Assembly (NCBI GenBank): GCA_046160625.1
Contig: JBJXGZ010000082.1
Coordinates: 1 to 64,000, forward strand
Length of the DNA stretch: 64,000 bases
Origin: M3007 sp046160625
GTDB taxonomy: Bacteria > Bacteroidota > Bacteroidia > Chitinophagales > Saprospiraceae
Direction of reading: 5' to 3'
Each line of letters starts with the position of its first letter. Within the stretch, counting starts at the first letter, position 1. The notes below the pieces were generated by a model. It was not told the DNA's origin. It worked only from the letters and a program-made list of their open reading frames with translations, and made no database searches. The position numbers were made by a program, and so were the translations under genes. Shown here piece by piece: positions 1-8,206 of this stretch.

Positions 1-4
1 GCCC

Positions 5-12
5 TACCTTTG
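5..12 (+). promoter_or_regulatory. Putative -7 promoter box of the Lrp gene
   Basis: TACCTTTG matches the Bacteroidota primary sigma factor -7 consensus TAnnTTTG. It lies 47 nt before the Lrp start codon. The partner -33 TTG box would fall off the left edge of the window, so only half of the promoter can be seen. Confidence 0.55.
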
Positions 13-59
13 CCCAACTTTTTGATCCGAAATTATATTTCACAACCAAACTACGCGAT

Positions 60-539
60 ATGTCTGAGAAATTGGATAAAATTGATTTGAAGATCCTGAA
101 AATTCTGCAAGAGAACAGCAAGATCACAAACCTCGACCTCTCTAAGAAAATTGGTCTCTCGCCTGCTCCCACCTTGGAGCGCGTGAAAAAATTGGAACAG
201 AGCGATATCATTCAGAGCTACCACGCTCATGTGAATCCGACGCAAATGGGTCTGAATGTCAAGACTTTTGTACTGGTGTCCTTGGCCTGGAAGAAAGAAA
301 ACGCCCTCAACAGCTTCCTCGAAAAGATTGGAAAAATTGACGAGGTTACGGAATGCTACATCATCACAGGCGAAGCAGATTTCCTGATGAAGATCATCTG
401 CAAAGACATTCCTACTTACGAGCAACTGCTCTTCAAGACCATTAGCCAGATCGAAGAAATCGAGCGGCTGAAGACCCTGATGACGCTCTCTACAGTGAAA
501 GATGCAAAATTGCTGCCTTTCAATTACGACGAAAAGTAA
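60..539 (+). CDS. Lrp/AsnC family transcriptional regulator
   Basis: A 159-aa protein with the full Lrp/AsnC layout. An N-terminal winged helix-turn-helix spans about residues 6-52 (LDKIDLKILKIL, then LSKKIGLSPAPTLERVKKLE). A RAM ligand-binding/dimerisation domain spans about residues 65-145 (VTECYIITGEADFLMKI is the typical core). Family members bind DNA as dimers or octamers and respond to amino acids or related metabolites. The ligand here cannot be read from sequence. Length is normal for the family (about 150-165 aa). ATG at 60 is the first start after a TACCTTTG promoter box, and a strong terminator follows at 562, so the gene is probably monocistronic. Confidence 0.92.
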   Translation: MSEKLDKIDLKILKILQENSKITNLDLSKKIGLSPAPTLERVKKLEQSDIIQSYHAHVNPTQMGLNVKTFVLVSLAWKKENALNSFLEKIGKIDEVTECYIITGEADFLMKIICKDIPTYEQLLFKTISQIEEIERLKTLMTLSTVKDAKLLPFNYDEK

Positions 540-561
540 GCTAATTGCAGATAAATTGCGT

Positions 562-597
562 AAAGCCCTCCCAGATCAAGTGATTTGGGAGGGCTTT
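562..597 (+). terminator. Rho-independent terminator after the Lrp gene
   Basis: Stem of 17 bp (AAAGCCCTCCCAGATCA paired with TGATTTGGGAGGGCTTT, one G-U wobble), 2-nt loop, followed by a short T-run. It lies 22 nt after the Lrp stop. Confidence 0.85.
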
Positions 598-707
598 TGC
601 ATTGTAGAAGAATTCAAAAAAAGTTTTTAATCAAATTGCACTTGTATTGTTTTTTGTTTCAGACTTTTGTCAAAATTAAACAGTACAAAACGTAAAATTG
701 ATTTCAC

Positions 708-1514
708 ATGAAAATTCCACTATGGCTCATCGGCCTGCTCTTCGCGGGCTACACAGCTTGGTGCATCAACTACTGGCATTGCAATGTATGCCACTGTTGC
801 GAAGGCACCACCGCTGCGACGACCGCCTCGGAAACTACTGGCGTTCCGCTCTTTAACTGGAACGCTGACAAGCCCGTAGCTGACGCAAAATTCCCCGACT
901 GGAAAAAAAACCTAATAGAAGCCAAAGGTCACCAAGGTGACACCCTCCTGATTACTGGTTTTTATCGCGCCAACGAAGCTGAGGGCGAAAAACTAGCCTT
1001 GGCCCGTGCTGCTTCCATCCGCGAAATGCTCGCGCCCGAATTCCCATCCGACCGTGTGAAATTAGCCGCCAAACTGGTGGACGACGGCCTTACTGAAGCC
1101 AACGGCCCAAAAGAAAGCGCAAGCTTCTCCTGGCTTAAAATGGTGTTGAAAAAGGAGGACAGTGCAGTCATAATATCCGACAAGGACGTGATTCTGCTCT
1201 TCCCTTACAATTCGACGGAAAGAGAAAGCGACCCGAAAGTGGATGCTTACCTCAAAGAACTCTGCGAGAAGCACAAAGCCAGCACTGCTACATTCTCGGT
1301 CGTTGGCCATACCGACGAGGTAGGCTCTGACGAGAGTAACATGGCCTTTGGTGCAGCACGCGCCAAAGCAGTGGCCAAAATCCTGACTTCCAACGGCATC
1401 GCCGCATCCCGCATTACCACCAACTCCAAAGGCGAATCCGACCCTGTGGCACCCAACGACACCGAAGATGGGCGCCACCAGAATCGCCGGGTCGTTATCA
1501 CCGTCAACCGTTAA
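708..1514 (+). CDS. OmpA-family cell envelope protein
   Basis: A 268-aa protein. An N-terminal membrane anchor or signal (residues 1-22, PLWLIGLLFAGYTAW) is followed by a Cys cluster (CNVCHCC). A middle region (about 60-105) resembles a BON/peptidoglycan-associated fold. The C-terminal OmpA-like peptidoglycan-binding domain (about 155-268) carries the motif VVGHTDEVGSDESN and the terminal GRHQNRRVVITV, with the conserved Asp and Arg that contact diaminopimelate in this family. It probably ties the membrane to the cell wall. The next gene starts 21 nt downstream on the same strand, and a terminator follows that gene, so the two form an operon. The Cys-rich stretch after the anchor is unusual for OmpA proteins. 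Confidence 0.88.
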   Translation: MKIPLWLIGLLFAGYTAWCINYWHCNVCHCCEGTTAATTASETTGVPLFNWNADKPVADAKFPDWKKNLIEAKGHQGDTLLITGFYRANEAEGEKLALARAASIREMLAPEFPSDRVKLAAKLVDDGLTEANGPKESASFSWLKMVLKKEDSAVIISDKDVILLFPYNSTERESDPKVDAYLKELCEKHKASTATFSVVGHTDEVGSDESNMAFGAARAKAVAKILTSNGIAASRITTNSKGESDPVAPNDTEDGRHQNRRVVITVNR

Positions 1515-1535
1515 ACATTCAAAACAAAACTAGCC

Positions 1536-2177
1536 ATGCTTTCACATATTCTTTTGAACTGTAGCATCTGGGACAATTTGCCTACTGCACTTGCACTTTG
1601 CCTCATTCCATTACTCCTCGGCTGGCTCGCCGCCCGCACCTATTTCAAAGTAGGCTGGCTCCGCGATCAAATTGCCGAACTCACTGGACGCGTCAGCACC
1701 CTCACCGAAGAACTGACCAACACCCGTATGAAACTTTCTGCCGCTGAAGCTGACAGCGAAGCAAAGGCCGAACAAATCCGCAAACTGAAAAACGACCTTA
1801 TCATGTGCGAAGGTGAGCGCATGGCCTTGCGCGAACAAGCCGCCAACGCTGGAGCTGGGGCAAGTAAAAAATCGGCAGCAGCAGCTGTAGCCGCCAGCTT
1901 CATGTTTGCTGGCAAAAAATGGAAAGCGGACGACCTGAAAATCGTAGAAGGTATCGGACCGAAAATTGAAGAGTTGTTCCACAAAGCGGGTATCAAAACC
2001 TGGAAGGCCCTCTCTGAAACTTCGGTTGACCGCATGCGGGAAATCCTGGACGCTGCCGGACCAAATTACAATATCCATGACCCCAGCTCTTGGGCGCAAC
2101 AAGCTGGCCTTGCCAACCAAGGCAAGTGGGACGCACTAAAAAAATTGCAGGATGAGCTGAATGCAGGGAAATCATAG
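1536..2177 (+). CDS. Membrane-anchored coiled-coil protein with C-terminal helix-hairpin-helix domain
   Basis: A 213-aa protein. It has a transmembrane segment (about residues 12-34), a coiled coil (about 43-100, heptad-rich, IAELTGRVSTLTEELTNT), an Ala/Ser linker, and a C-terminal domain (about 130-213) beginning DDLKIVEGIGPKIEELF. That VEGIGPKIEELL-type motif is the helix-hairpin-helix signature of a group often annotated as flap-endonuclease-1-like 5' DNA nuclease. No nuclease active-site residues are visible, so a binding or structural role is more likely than catalysis. It is cotranscribed with the OmpA gene upstream (21-nt gap) and ends at a terminator, which suggests an envelope role rather than DNA repair. 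Confidence 0.75.
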   Translation: MLSHILLNCSIWDNLPTALALCLIPLLLGWLAARTYFKVGWLRDQIAELTGRVSTLTEELTNTRMKLSAAEADSEAKAEQIRKLKNDLIMCEGERMALREQAANAGAGASKKSAAAAVAASFMFAGKKWKADDLKIVEGIGPKIEELFHKAGIKTWKALSETSVDRMREILDAAGPNYNIHDPSSWAQQAGLANQGKWDALKKLQDELNAGKS

Positions 2178-2207
2178 CTTTCATTTTTATTGGTGATCAA
2201 TTATTGC

Positions 2208-2242
2208 AAGTGGCCGACCAGGATTTGGTCGGTCACTTTTTT
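2208..2242 (+). terminator. Rho-independent terminator of the OmpA/HhH operon
   Basis: Stem AAGTGGCCGACC paired with GGTCGGTCACTT (one G-U pair), 7-nt loop, followed by TTTT. It lies 31 nt after the stop at 2177. It also shows that an in-frame start upstream of 2315 for the next gene is unlikely. Confidence 0.82.
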
Positions 2243-2314
2243 GTGCCCACCTGCTTAGGAAAGAACGGAAAAAAAGCAGAATTTCCGACCTTTCACCCCA
2301 CAAAATCACCTGCT

Positions 2315-2884
2315 ATGCCTAAACTCGACGAACAACTCAAAGCCGCCATCGCACGGATGCCCGTGGCTGAAAAAGATAAAATGCTGCTGCGCCTGGTTGC
2401 AAAAGATGAAAAACTAGTGCGCCGACTTGTTTTTGAACTTATGGAAGGTGGAGAAACCCGCGACGAACGCGCTGCTGCACTCCGGGAAGAAATCGCGAAA
2501 GACCTCACTAAAGAGAAGGAAGGTTTTCTCACCCCTGGCTACCTGTTGCTTTACCTGCGCCATTGGAACGCGCGTATCAATGAACATGTTTTGGCCACCA
2601 AAGACAAATCGGGTGAGGTAACGCTCGTGCTGTTCATGCTCGCCGAAACATTCCGGCTGCACCATAAAATGCTCAGAAAATTTCCTGAAAAACGGAGCGA
2701 CACCTTTGCTCCATATGTGGTGAAGCGTACCGCTACAATTTTAACCAAGGCTAAAAAACTTCATGAGGACTATTTCATCGAGTTCCGCCAGGATGCTCAG
2801 GAATTGCTGGAGCATATTTGGTCGTTCAGACCCACGGCGGTGCTTGCGGAGGAGCAAGGATTGCCACGGCATTGGGACCTGTGA
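2315..2884 (+). CDS. Conserved hypothetical protein, helical, charged
   Basis: A 189-aa soluble, mostly helical, highly charged protein with no signal peptide or membrane segment. I do not recognise a named domain. The N-terminal half is acidic/basic helix (DEQLKAAIARMPVAEKDK). The C-terminal half is aromatic and His-rich and ends RHWDL. The start was set at ATG 2315 because the longer in-frame reading back to 2204 runs through the upstream terminator. The stop is 2 nt from the left arm of a 36-bp inverted repeat shared with the convergent OmpA-like gene. Confidence 0.7.
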   Translation: MPKLDEQLKAAIARMPVAEKDKMLLRLVAKDEKLVRRLVFELMEGGETRDERAAALREEIAKDLTKEKEGFLTPGYLLLYLRHWNARINEHVLATKDKSGEVTLVLFMLAETFRLHHKMLRKFPEKRSDTFAPYVVKRTATILTKAKKLHEDYFIEFRQDAQELLEHIWSFRPTAVLAEEQGLPRHWDL

Positions 2885-2886
2885 AA

Positions 2887-3027
2887 ATGTCCAATGTCCA
2901 ACAAGGAATGTCCAATGTCCAAATAGTCCTGATCTTAAAACCTCATCTAAAAGTTGCCTTTAGTTACCACTTTCTCAAGAGCAGCGCCAACTTGGACATT
3001 GGACATTCCTTGTTGGACATTGGATAT
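2887..3027. repeat. Long inverted repeat filling a convergent intergenic gap (TCCAATGTCCAA family)
   Basis: Left arm 2887-2922 and right arm 2992-3027 are 36 bp each with one mismatch, separated by 69 bp. Each arm is built from the reiterated word AATGTCCAATGTCCAA around a central CAAGG. The left arm begins 2 nt after the stop at 2884. The right arm ends 1 nt before the stop codon of the opposing gene (3029-3031). A related but diverged repeat (GGATATCTGGACGTTTGAC) sits at 34383-34460. Confidence 0.92.
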
Positions 3028-3028
3028 T

Positions 3029-5467
3029 TCAAAACGGGCACCCTTCACAAGGCGCCGTCTTCGGCTTCCCTTGTGGTTTTGAATTGCTGATGCCGCTTGT
3101 GCCGATGATGCGAAACTCAGTGCGCCGATTTAGCTGGTGCTGTGTTTCTTCGCATTGCACCCCATTCCCACATTTGTTTACCAGTTTTATTTCACCATAG
3201 CCATGCGGGGTGAGGCGTTCGCGGGCAATGCCTTGTTTCACCAGCCAATCCACCACAGCATTTGCGCGGCGCTGGGAGAGGTTGAGGTTGTATTCATCGG
3301 AGCCACGGGCATCGGTGTGGGAAGCGATTTCGACCTGAAAATCAGGGTTTTGTCGCAATGTTTTTAATAGTTTTTTCAACTCAGGCAAGGAGGCAGTGCT
3401 GGGTTCGTCATCGTTGAAATCATAGTATAGATTGACCAAAAAGCCTGCCGAACCGTGCTCCCAGGTGCTTTCGCCGGGTTGACTAGGCACCCCGTTGTCG
3501 TACAAGACACCCTCGCGGACTGAAAGGCCATCGCCCAAATCAAAGGTAGCGGGCGAGCCATCCGGGTTTTCATAAAGGCCGGATAGATCGTTGTAACGAG
3601 GACCAGTCTGAGCAGGAGCATTTTCAGGAATTTCCACAATAAACCCTTCCGCATCGCGGTAGGGTTCAAGATTCAGATTTACTTTAAAAACGGGATTTTG
3701 GCTGAGGTTTTTTGTGCAAATACCCTCGGCTACTCCTGCGATGAAACCATCCTGCATCGCCCGTAATGTGTAGCAGCAATTCTTGTCGAGTTTGAATTTG
3801 AATCTGCCATCGGGTCCGGTAATTATTGGTTCAGGGGTGCTTTTGCCACAGTCGTTGGCCAGGATCAATTTCGCGCCGTTGGCCGGGAAGCCATCGCGCA
3901 TATCGAACACCATGCCCTGCACGCTGAAGTTTCCAACCTTGTTCAAACCGATTTCGATGCGGGTAATTTGGCCCATTGCAGCACCTTCGTTTCCCGTGCA
4001 TCCGGTTTTGATTGCAGCTTCGTACCCTTTTTTGGCCGTTGAAAAATCGGCACACTCGGCATGGCGCATATCGAAGGCCACAATGCCCTCTGAGCTGGTG
4101 GTAAGCGTCAGGCTCGTAAGCGAATTGAGTACCGCCGCACCGCTGATGGGCTTGAGCGTTTGGTTGTCAAAAACGTAGATTTCGACGGGCGCGGCATTTT
4201 TAGAGAAAGCATAAATATCGTCTCGGCCTGCCCCTCCATCACGGTCGGACGTGAAGAAGCCCCAGGAGAGGTCGCCCCCAAAATAAACACCAAAATCGTC
4301 TCGCGTTGAGTTGAGCGGTGCACCAAGATTGACAGGCAAATTCCAATCCTTGTCACCTTTCTGAGTACTGTAAAAAAGGTCAAGCCCTCCAAGGCCAATA
4401 TGCCCATTAGAGGCAAAATAAAGCCGTTTGTTGGGATCAATGAAAGGGAATATCTCGTTGCCTTCCGTGTTTACTGTAGGGCCAAGGTTGATGGCAGCAC
4501 CCCAAACTCCATTATTTAATTCGCTAAAATACAGGTCCATACCCCCAAAACCACTAGGGCGGTTACTGGAAAAATAGAGCCGTTTTCCATCCGGGCTGAT
4601 GCTGGGGTGGGAAGTGTTGTATTCAGAAGAATTAAAAGGCAGTCTTGTCACGTTTGACCAACCGCCCTCGACGTTGCGTCGTGCCGAGAATATGTTGAGT
4701 TTTACCAGGCCTTCCTCGCTGCGTTCTGTGTTGCCATCATCAAAATTGTTGCGGGTAAAATAAATCGTTTGTCCATCGGGAGCAAGACACACGGCTGCCT
4801 CATTGAACCGGGTGTTGACACTGCTCGAAAACTTTTCAAGACGAGCAGTGGCAATGGCGCCAGGTACGTCTGTTCTGAGTGCCGTGGCGTAGAGGTCGGA
4901 AAAGGGATTTCCGGTCCACATGGAAGTGCGTTTGATGGCAGTGCCGAGGTCGCGATCACTGGCAAATACAAGTTGGCCGTGAACGATGCTTGGGCCGAAG
5001 TCGTCGTAGGAAGAATTACAGGGCAAGTGATTTATCTGGTAAATGCCTTTGTTTTTGGTCAGCAATTCTTCCTCCATGTCGCATGCTTTGGCGAGGAATT
5101 GGCCCCTGGCGTCGTCGGGGGCTTCTTTTTCGTATTGTTTGAGCCAAAGCCGCGCAACGTCGCACTTGCCATTGGCCTGGAGCATCATACCGTAATATAG
5201 TTTGTTGACAGGTTTGGTGTTGGGAAGGCGCACGATTTGGCCGTACCAGTATTCCGCGTTTTCGGTGTCATTTATCTTTCGGTAGCACTCGGCAAGGCCA
5301 ATTTTAGCTTCAGGCAGGTCTTCGCGCTGGAGTACCTGCTGATATTCCACAATAGCGGTCATATAATCGAGGTCCTGCATGGCCTCGTTGGCACGTTTCA
5401 GGCGCGGGGATTGAGCCAGAAGCAGCGTGGGGAAGAGTAGAAGCGGGATGATAACCTTGATTTTCAT
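3029..5467 (-). CDS. PorE-like OmpA protein (TPR, PD40 propeller, regulatory domain, OmpA)
   Basis: An 812-aa exported protein. Signal peptide 1-19 (MKIKVIIPLLLFPTLLLAQ). TPR-like helices about 20-130. WD40-like PD40 beta-propeller repeats about 150-430 (SPDGKRLYFSSNRPSGFGG, FIDPNKRLYFASNG, FFTSDRDGGAGRDDIYAF). Carboxypeptidase-regulatory-like folds about 440-610. OmpA C-terminal domain about 690-800 (IASHTDARGSDEYN, LNRRTEFRI). This domain order is that of PorE of the type IX secretion system and of the OmpA partners of PorP/SprF proteins. It follows a PorP/SprF gene on the same strand. Start taken at ATG 5467; ATG 5473 two codons earlier is equally possible. Confidence 0.88.
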   Translation of the reverse strand: MKIKVIIPLLLFPTLLLAQSPRLKRANEAMQDLDYMTAIVEYQQVLQREDLPEAKIGLAECYRKINDTENAEYWYGQIVRLPNTKPVNKLYYGMMLQANGKCDVARLWLKQYEKEAPDDARGQFLAKACDMEEELLTKNKGIYQINHLPCNSSYDDFGPSIVHGQLVFASDRDLGTAIKRTSMWTGNPFSDLYATALRTDVPGAIATARLEKFSSSVNTRFNEAAVCLAPDGQTIYFTRNNFDDGNTERSEEGLVKLNIFSARRNVEGGWSNVTRLPFNSSEYNTSHPSISPDGKRLYFSSNRPSGFGGMDLYFSELNNGVWGAAINLGPTVNTEGNEIFPFIDPNKRLYFASNGHIGLGGLDLFYSTQKGDKDWNLPVNLGAPLNSTRDDFGVYFGGDLSWGFFTSDRDGGAGRDDIYAFSKNAAPVEIYVFDNQTLKPISGAAVLNSLTSLTLTTSSEGIVAFDMRHAECADFSTAKKGYEAAIKTGCTGNEGAAMGQITRIEIGLNKVGNFSVQGMVFDMRDGFPANGAKLILANDCGKSTPEPIITGPDGRFKFKLDKNCCYTLRAMQDGFIAGVAEGICTKNLSQNPVFKVNLNLEPYRDAEGFIVEIPENAPAQTGPRYNDLSGLYENPDGSPATFDLGDGLSVREGVLYDNGVPSQPGESTWEHGSAGFLVNLYYDFNDDEPSTASLPELKKLLKTLRQNPDFQVEIASHTDARGSDEYNLNLSQRRANAVVDWLVKQGIARERLTPHGYGEIKLVNKCGNGVQCEETQHQLNRRTEFRIIGTSGISNSKPQGKPKTAPCEGCPF

Positions 5468-5480
5468 GGCCATTTTTTTT

Positions 5481-5625
5481 AAACCGCAAAATGTAAAACA
5501 GGAAAATATAAAATTTAAAACCAAGATTGTTTGATCACGAAATTGACCAAAATTTTGATTTGTTCAAGCGCCTCGCTTTTTGGTTTTGCCGTTTTAAATT
5601 TTCCGGTTTTACATTTTGCGGTTTA
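5481..5625. repeat. Inverted repeat between the PorP and PorE-like genes
   Basis: Left arm about 5481-5521 (AAACCGCAAAATGTAAAAC...) and right arm about 5583-5625 (...GTTTTACATTTTGCGGTTT) pair over about 40 bp with a few mismatches. It lies between the PorP/SprF stop and the PorE-like start, in what would be the intercistronic RNA of an operon. Confidence 0.85.
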
Positions 5626-5632
5626 TAACACT

Positions 5633-6631
5633 TTAAAAGTATCTCGGCGATGCCACCTGTTTCACCTTGACATCAAATTCGTAGCCCATCATGATCTCAA
5701 AAGAATTGCTGCTGGCAGTACGCAGTTTGCTGAGGGTGATATCGTAGGATGCGCCAAATCGCATCCCGTTTCTCAACGAACACGCGAGCCAAAGATTGGC
5801 TGAATCGTGCGAAGAATTTCCCGACAAAGCCGTTCGGTAAGAAGTGCCGACCCAGAACATCTGACGAAACAAAACTGCCGCTCCAAAGTTTGCCGACATG
5901 GGGGCTCCAATGTTCTGGCCTTCGACTTCCTTTTTCACATCACTCAAAAAACCCGCGCTTTGCACCAACAAACTGGGGCGCAACACAAGTTGATCGCCCT
6001 GAATTGGAAATGCCGCGCCCGTCGAGAGGTAAAGATTGCGGAAGTTTTTGGCAAAAATCCCTTCCGTATCATCTTTGGCTTTGCGCAGGTCGTGCTCCAA
6101 AATACGGGGACAACCAAGGCCCAGATAGAATTTTTCGCCGTACAGGTAAGCCCCTGCCCCAAAATTGGGCAACCAGCGGGAAAGGTTTTGGGAAAAAGAA
6201 GGGTCGTCGAAATGCTCCACCGTGATTTCGCTGAATCTGCCGCGCCAATTGGCCACGCTGGCCTGAAGCCCAATCGAGAGTTTGAGTTTTTTGCTGGCCC
6301 CTACCTGCATCCGGTAGGCGTAGGATGCGGCTAAATCAGTTGAGCCTCCCGGACCGATTTTGTCGTTCATTAAAGCAAACCCAACCCCGACACGCTGGTT
6401 TTTAAGTGGCGTGTGGGCCGTGAGCGTTTGGGTCACAGGCGCGCCGTCGAAGCCAAGCCATTGTTGTCGGTGCGAGAGGTTGAGCGTGAGGTGTTCGTTG
6501 CTGCCCGCGTAGGCGGGATTAAAAACAAGGCTGTTGAAATGGTAATTGGTAAACATCGGGTCTTGCTGCGCAAAAACGGCGAGCGACCAGAATATGCCCC
6601 AGATGAATGCCAGGAGGCGAATTTTTGTCAT
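5633..6631 (-). CDS. PorP/SprF family type IX secretion outer membrane protein
   Basis: A 332-aa protein with signal peptide (MTKIRLLAFIWGIFWSLAVFAQ) followed directly by the family signature QQDPMFTNYHFNSLVFNPAYAGS. The rest is beta-barrel-like sequence of alternating hydrophobics and aromatics. PorP/SprF proteins sit in the outer membrane and cooperate with PorK/N/E-type components in secretion or anchoring of T9SS cargo. The following OmpA/PD40 gene on the same strand is the usual partner. The T9SS cargo candidates in this window are at 10092, 23035 and 37963. Length is typical (about 300-340 aa). Confidence 0.93.
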   Translation of the reverse strand: MTKIRLLAFIWGIFWSLAVFAQQDPMFTNYHFNSLVFNPAYAGSNEHLTLNLSHRQQWLGFDGAPVTQTLTAHTPLKNQRVGVGFALMNDKIGPGGSTDLAASYAYRMQVGASKKLKLSIGLQASVANWRGRFSEITVEHFDDPSFSQNLSRWLPNFGAGAYLYGEKFYLGLGCPRILEHDLRKAKDDTEGIFAKNFRNLYLSTGAAFPIQGDQLVLRPSLLVQSAGFLSDVKKEVEGQNIGAPMSANFGAAVLFRQMFWVGTSYRTALSGNSSHDSANLWLACSLRNGMRFGASYDITLSKLRTASSNSFEIMMGYEFDVKVKQVASPRYF

Positions 6632-6654
6632 ATTGAATCAGTTTTTAGAACGCG

Positions 6655-6735
6655 GGAACGCGGATTACGCGGATTTTCAAACGCGGATTTTCGCGGATTT
6701 AATCCGCGTTTGAAAATCTGCGTCATCCGCGTTCC
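6655..6735. repeat. Inverted repeat of the GCGGATTACGCGGATTTT type
   Basis: Left arm 6655-6689 and right arm 6701-6735 are 35 bp each with two or three mismatches and an 11-nt loop. The arm is itself reiterative (ACGCGGATTACGCGGATTTTC, ACGCGGATTTTCGCGGATT). It lies between the divergent PorP gene (start 6631) and the gene starting 6839. Confidence 0.92.
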
Positions 6736-6838
6736 ATCTCCTGCCAAATCCTTGCCAAAAGATACCGTTCCTTAAAGTTTATCGCCACAAAGTTCGGCCA
6801 AAAAATCAAGGTAAACGCATTTGGACGAAATCACTTTT

Positions 6839-8083
6839 ATGCGATTGGCTTACATTTGTCAAAATATGATCATTCATCTGTTTCAATGGCTTGTCAGGAC
6901 AGTTGGTTTGCTTGGCATACTACTCTTCCTATACCTAAATATTTGCCTCTATGACACACCAAAATGCTCCTTCGCCACAATCGAAGCGGATTTAGAGGGC
7001 CGCCTCCATTTTCTCAAAAGTATATTGCACGAAAACAATGCTGGAGAATCTGCACAAGCCCTTTATCCTGAAGGGTTTGTATTTATATATGCTTTATACG
7101 CATTGGCTTGGTGTGATGCAGTTGAAGGTTTGCCACCAGAATTCGATTCGCGTCAAGAGGCCGTGGAGGAGATCTTGTACAGCCTTCAACAAATGGATTC
7201 TCCACTTGGGAAAGCGGTGTTTAATCCACTTTTGTCTTTGGAATATGGCGCGTTTTACCGTGGTTGGACGGCTTATGTGCGTGGCAGATACCTGCAAATT
7301 GGTGGGAAGGATTCCTTGGTTTCCCAACAATATGAAGCGGATTGCACTGCAATCGCACTGGCAATTGAAGAAACCCAAAAACCTTATCTGGAATCATATG
7401 ATGGGCTTTGTTGGCCTGCCGACAATGTAGTTTGCCTCGCGGCTTTATCGCTTCACGACCGTATCTCCAAACCACAATTTGAGGTTGTGCGAGCAGCCTG
7501 GTTGGAGCGAATAAAGAGCACGTTACTACCTGATTACCAACTCATTCCACATGGTTACAACTTGGAGCGGAATAGTCCGCTGGAAAGTGTTCGGGGCTCT
7601 TCCCAAGCCTTGATATTGGCGTTTTTGCCAGAAATTGACCCCGAATTTTCTCAAAGTCAATACCAAGCATTCCGCAAACACTTTTTGGATTATCGCCTTG
7701 GCTTGCCCGGAATTCGTGAATATCCACACGGCACTTCGGGGCTGGGCGATATAGATTCTGGTCCAGTAGTGATGGGCATTGGCGGGGCAGCTTCTATTGT
7801 TGGAATCCGAGCCACCAGTTTGCAAAGAGATTGGGCAGTTGCAGAGGGTTTAAGCAGTGGGACAAACGCGTTGCTTTTCTCTTTTTCTGACGGAAAGGAA
7901 AAGTGCTATCTTTTTGGTCAATTGCCCATTTTGGACGCATTCGTCGCATGGGCGAATGCTAAAAAGTGTGGCCCAGAACGTGTAATCCAAAGCAATTGGC
8001 GTTGGAAATTTCAAACGATTTCATTTATACTTATTTCGTTCTTACTTTGGACGATTTGGAAAACAAGAAAAGGCAAGGTCTAA
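6839..8083 (+). CDS. Hypothetical membrane-associated protein with DIDSGP motif
   Basis: About 414 aa. An N-terminal transmembrane segment (about residues 13-38, LVRTVGLLGILLFLYLNI) and a C-terminal one (about 388-405, TISFILISFLLWTIW) bracket a large soluble, helix-rich region. Two stretches are striking: ESYDGLCWPADNVVCLAAL and GTSGLGDIDSGPVVMGIGG. Both look like the inner-helix signatures of alpha/alpha-toroid enzymes (glycoside- or terpene-processing folds), but I cannot name the family. Base composition appears more AT-rich than neighbours, which could indicate transfer. The start is uncertain: ATG 6839 or ATG 6866. Confidence 0.65.
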   Translation: MRLAYICQNMIIHLFQWLVRTVGLLGILLFLYLNICLYDTPKCSFATIEADLEGRLHFLKSILHENNAGESAQALYPEGFVFIYALYALAWCDAVEGLPPEFDSRQEAVEEILYSLQQMDSPLGKAVFNPLLSLEYGAFYRGWTAYVRGRYLQIGGKDSLVSQQYEADCTAIALAIEETQKPYLESYDGLCWPADNVVCLAALSLHDRISKPQFEVVRAAWLERIKSTLLPDYQLIPHGYNLERNSPLESVRGSSQALILAFLPEIDPEFSQSQYQAFRKHFLDYRLGLPGIREYPHGTSGLGDIDSGPVVMGIGGAASIVGIRATSLQRDWAVAEGLSSGTNALLFSFSDGKEKCYLFGQLPILDAFVAWANAKKCGPERVIQSNWRWKFQTISFILISFLLWTIWKTRKGKV

Positions 8084-8101
8084 AAGCCCAGTCATTCATG
8101 C

Positions 8102-8109
8102 TACTTTTG
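8102..8109 (+). promoter_or_regulatory. Possible -7 box upstream of prfC
   Basis: TACTTTTG matches TAnnTTTG. It lies 97 nt before the prfC start and upstream of the hairpin at 8163. I see no good -33 TTG at standard spacing, so this is weak. Confidence 0.35.
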
Positions 8110-8162
8110 CGGCCATTTTACCCGCCAACGGGCAGGCATCTTAATATTTATTGCTGAAATTA

Positions 8163-8193
8163 GTGGTCAGACGACTTTGAGTCGTCAGACCAC
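8163..8193 (+). repeat. REP-like hairpin in the prfC leader (GTCAGACGACT family)
   Basis: GTGGTCAGACGACT, loop TTG, AGTCGTCAGACCAC: 14-bp arms with one A-A mismatch. It ends 13 nt before the prfC start codon. The 25-bp core is identical to a hairpin inside the glycosyltransferase coding sequence at 41701-41735, while the outer pairs differ (GTG/CAC here, TACTC/GAGTA there). Confidence 0.85.
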
Positions 8194-8206
8194 CCACCAC
8201 CCATCC

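Noticed and set aside
2204..2314. In-frame N-terminal extension of the 189-aa gene
   Set aside because: It reads through a strong terminator hairpin at 2208-2242 and begins with a non-ATG-like context; ATG 2315 is more credible.
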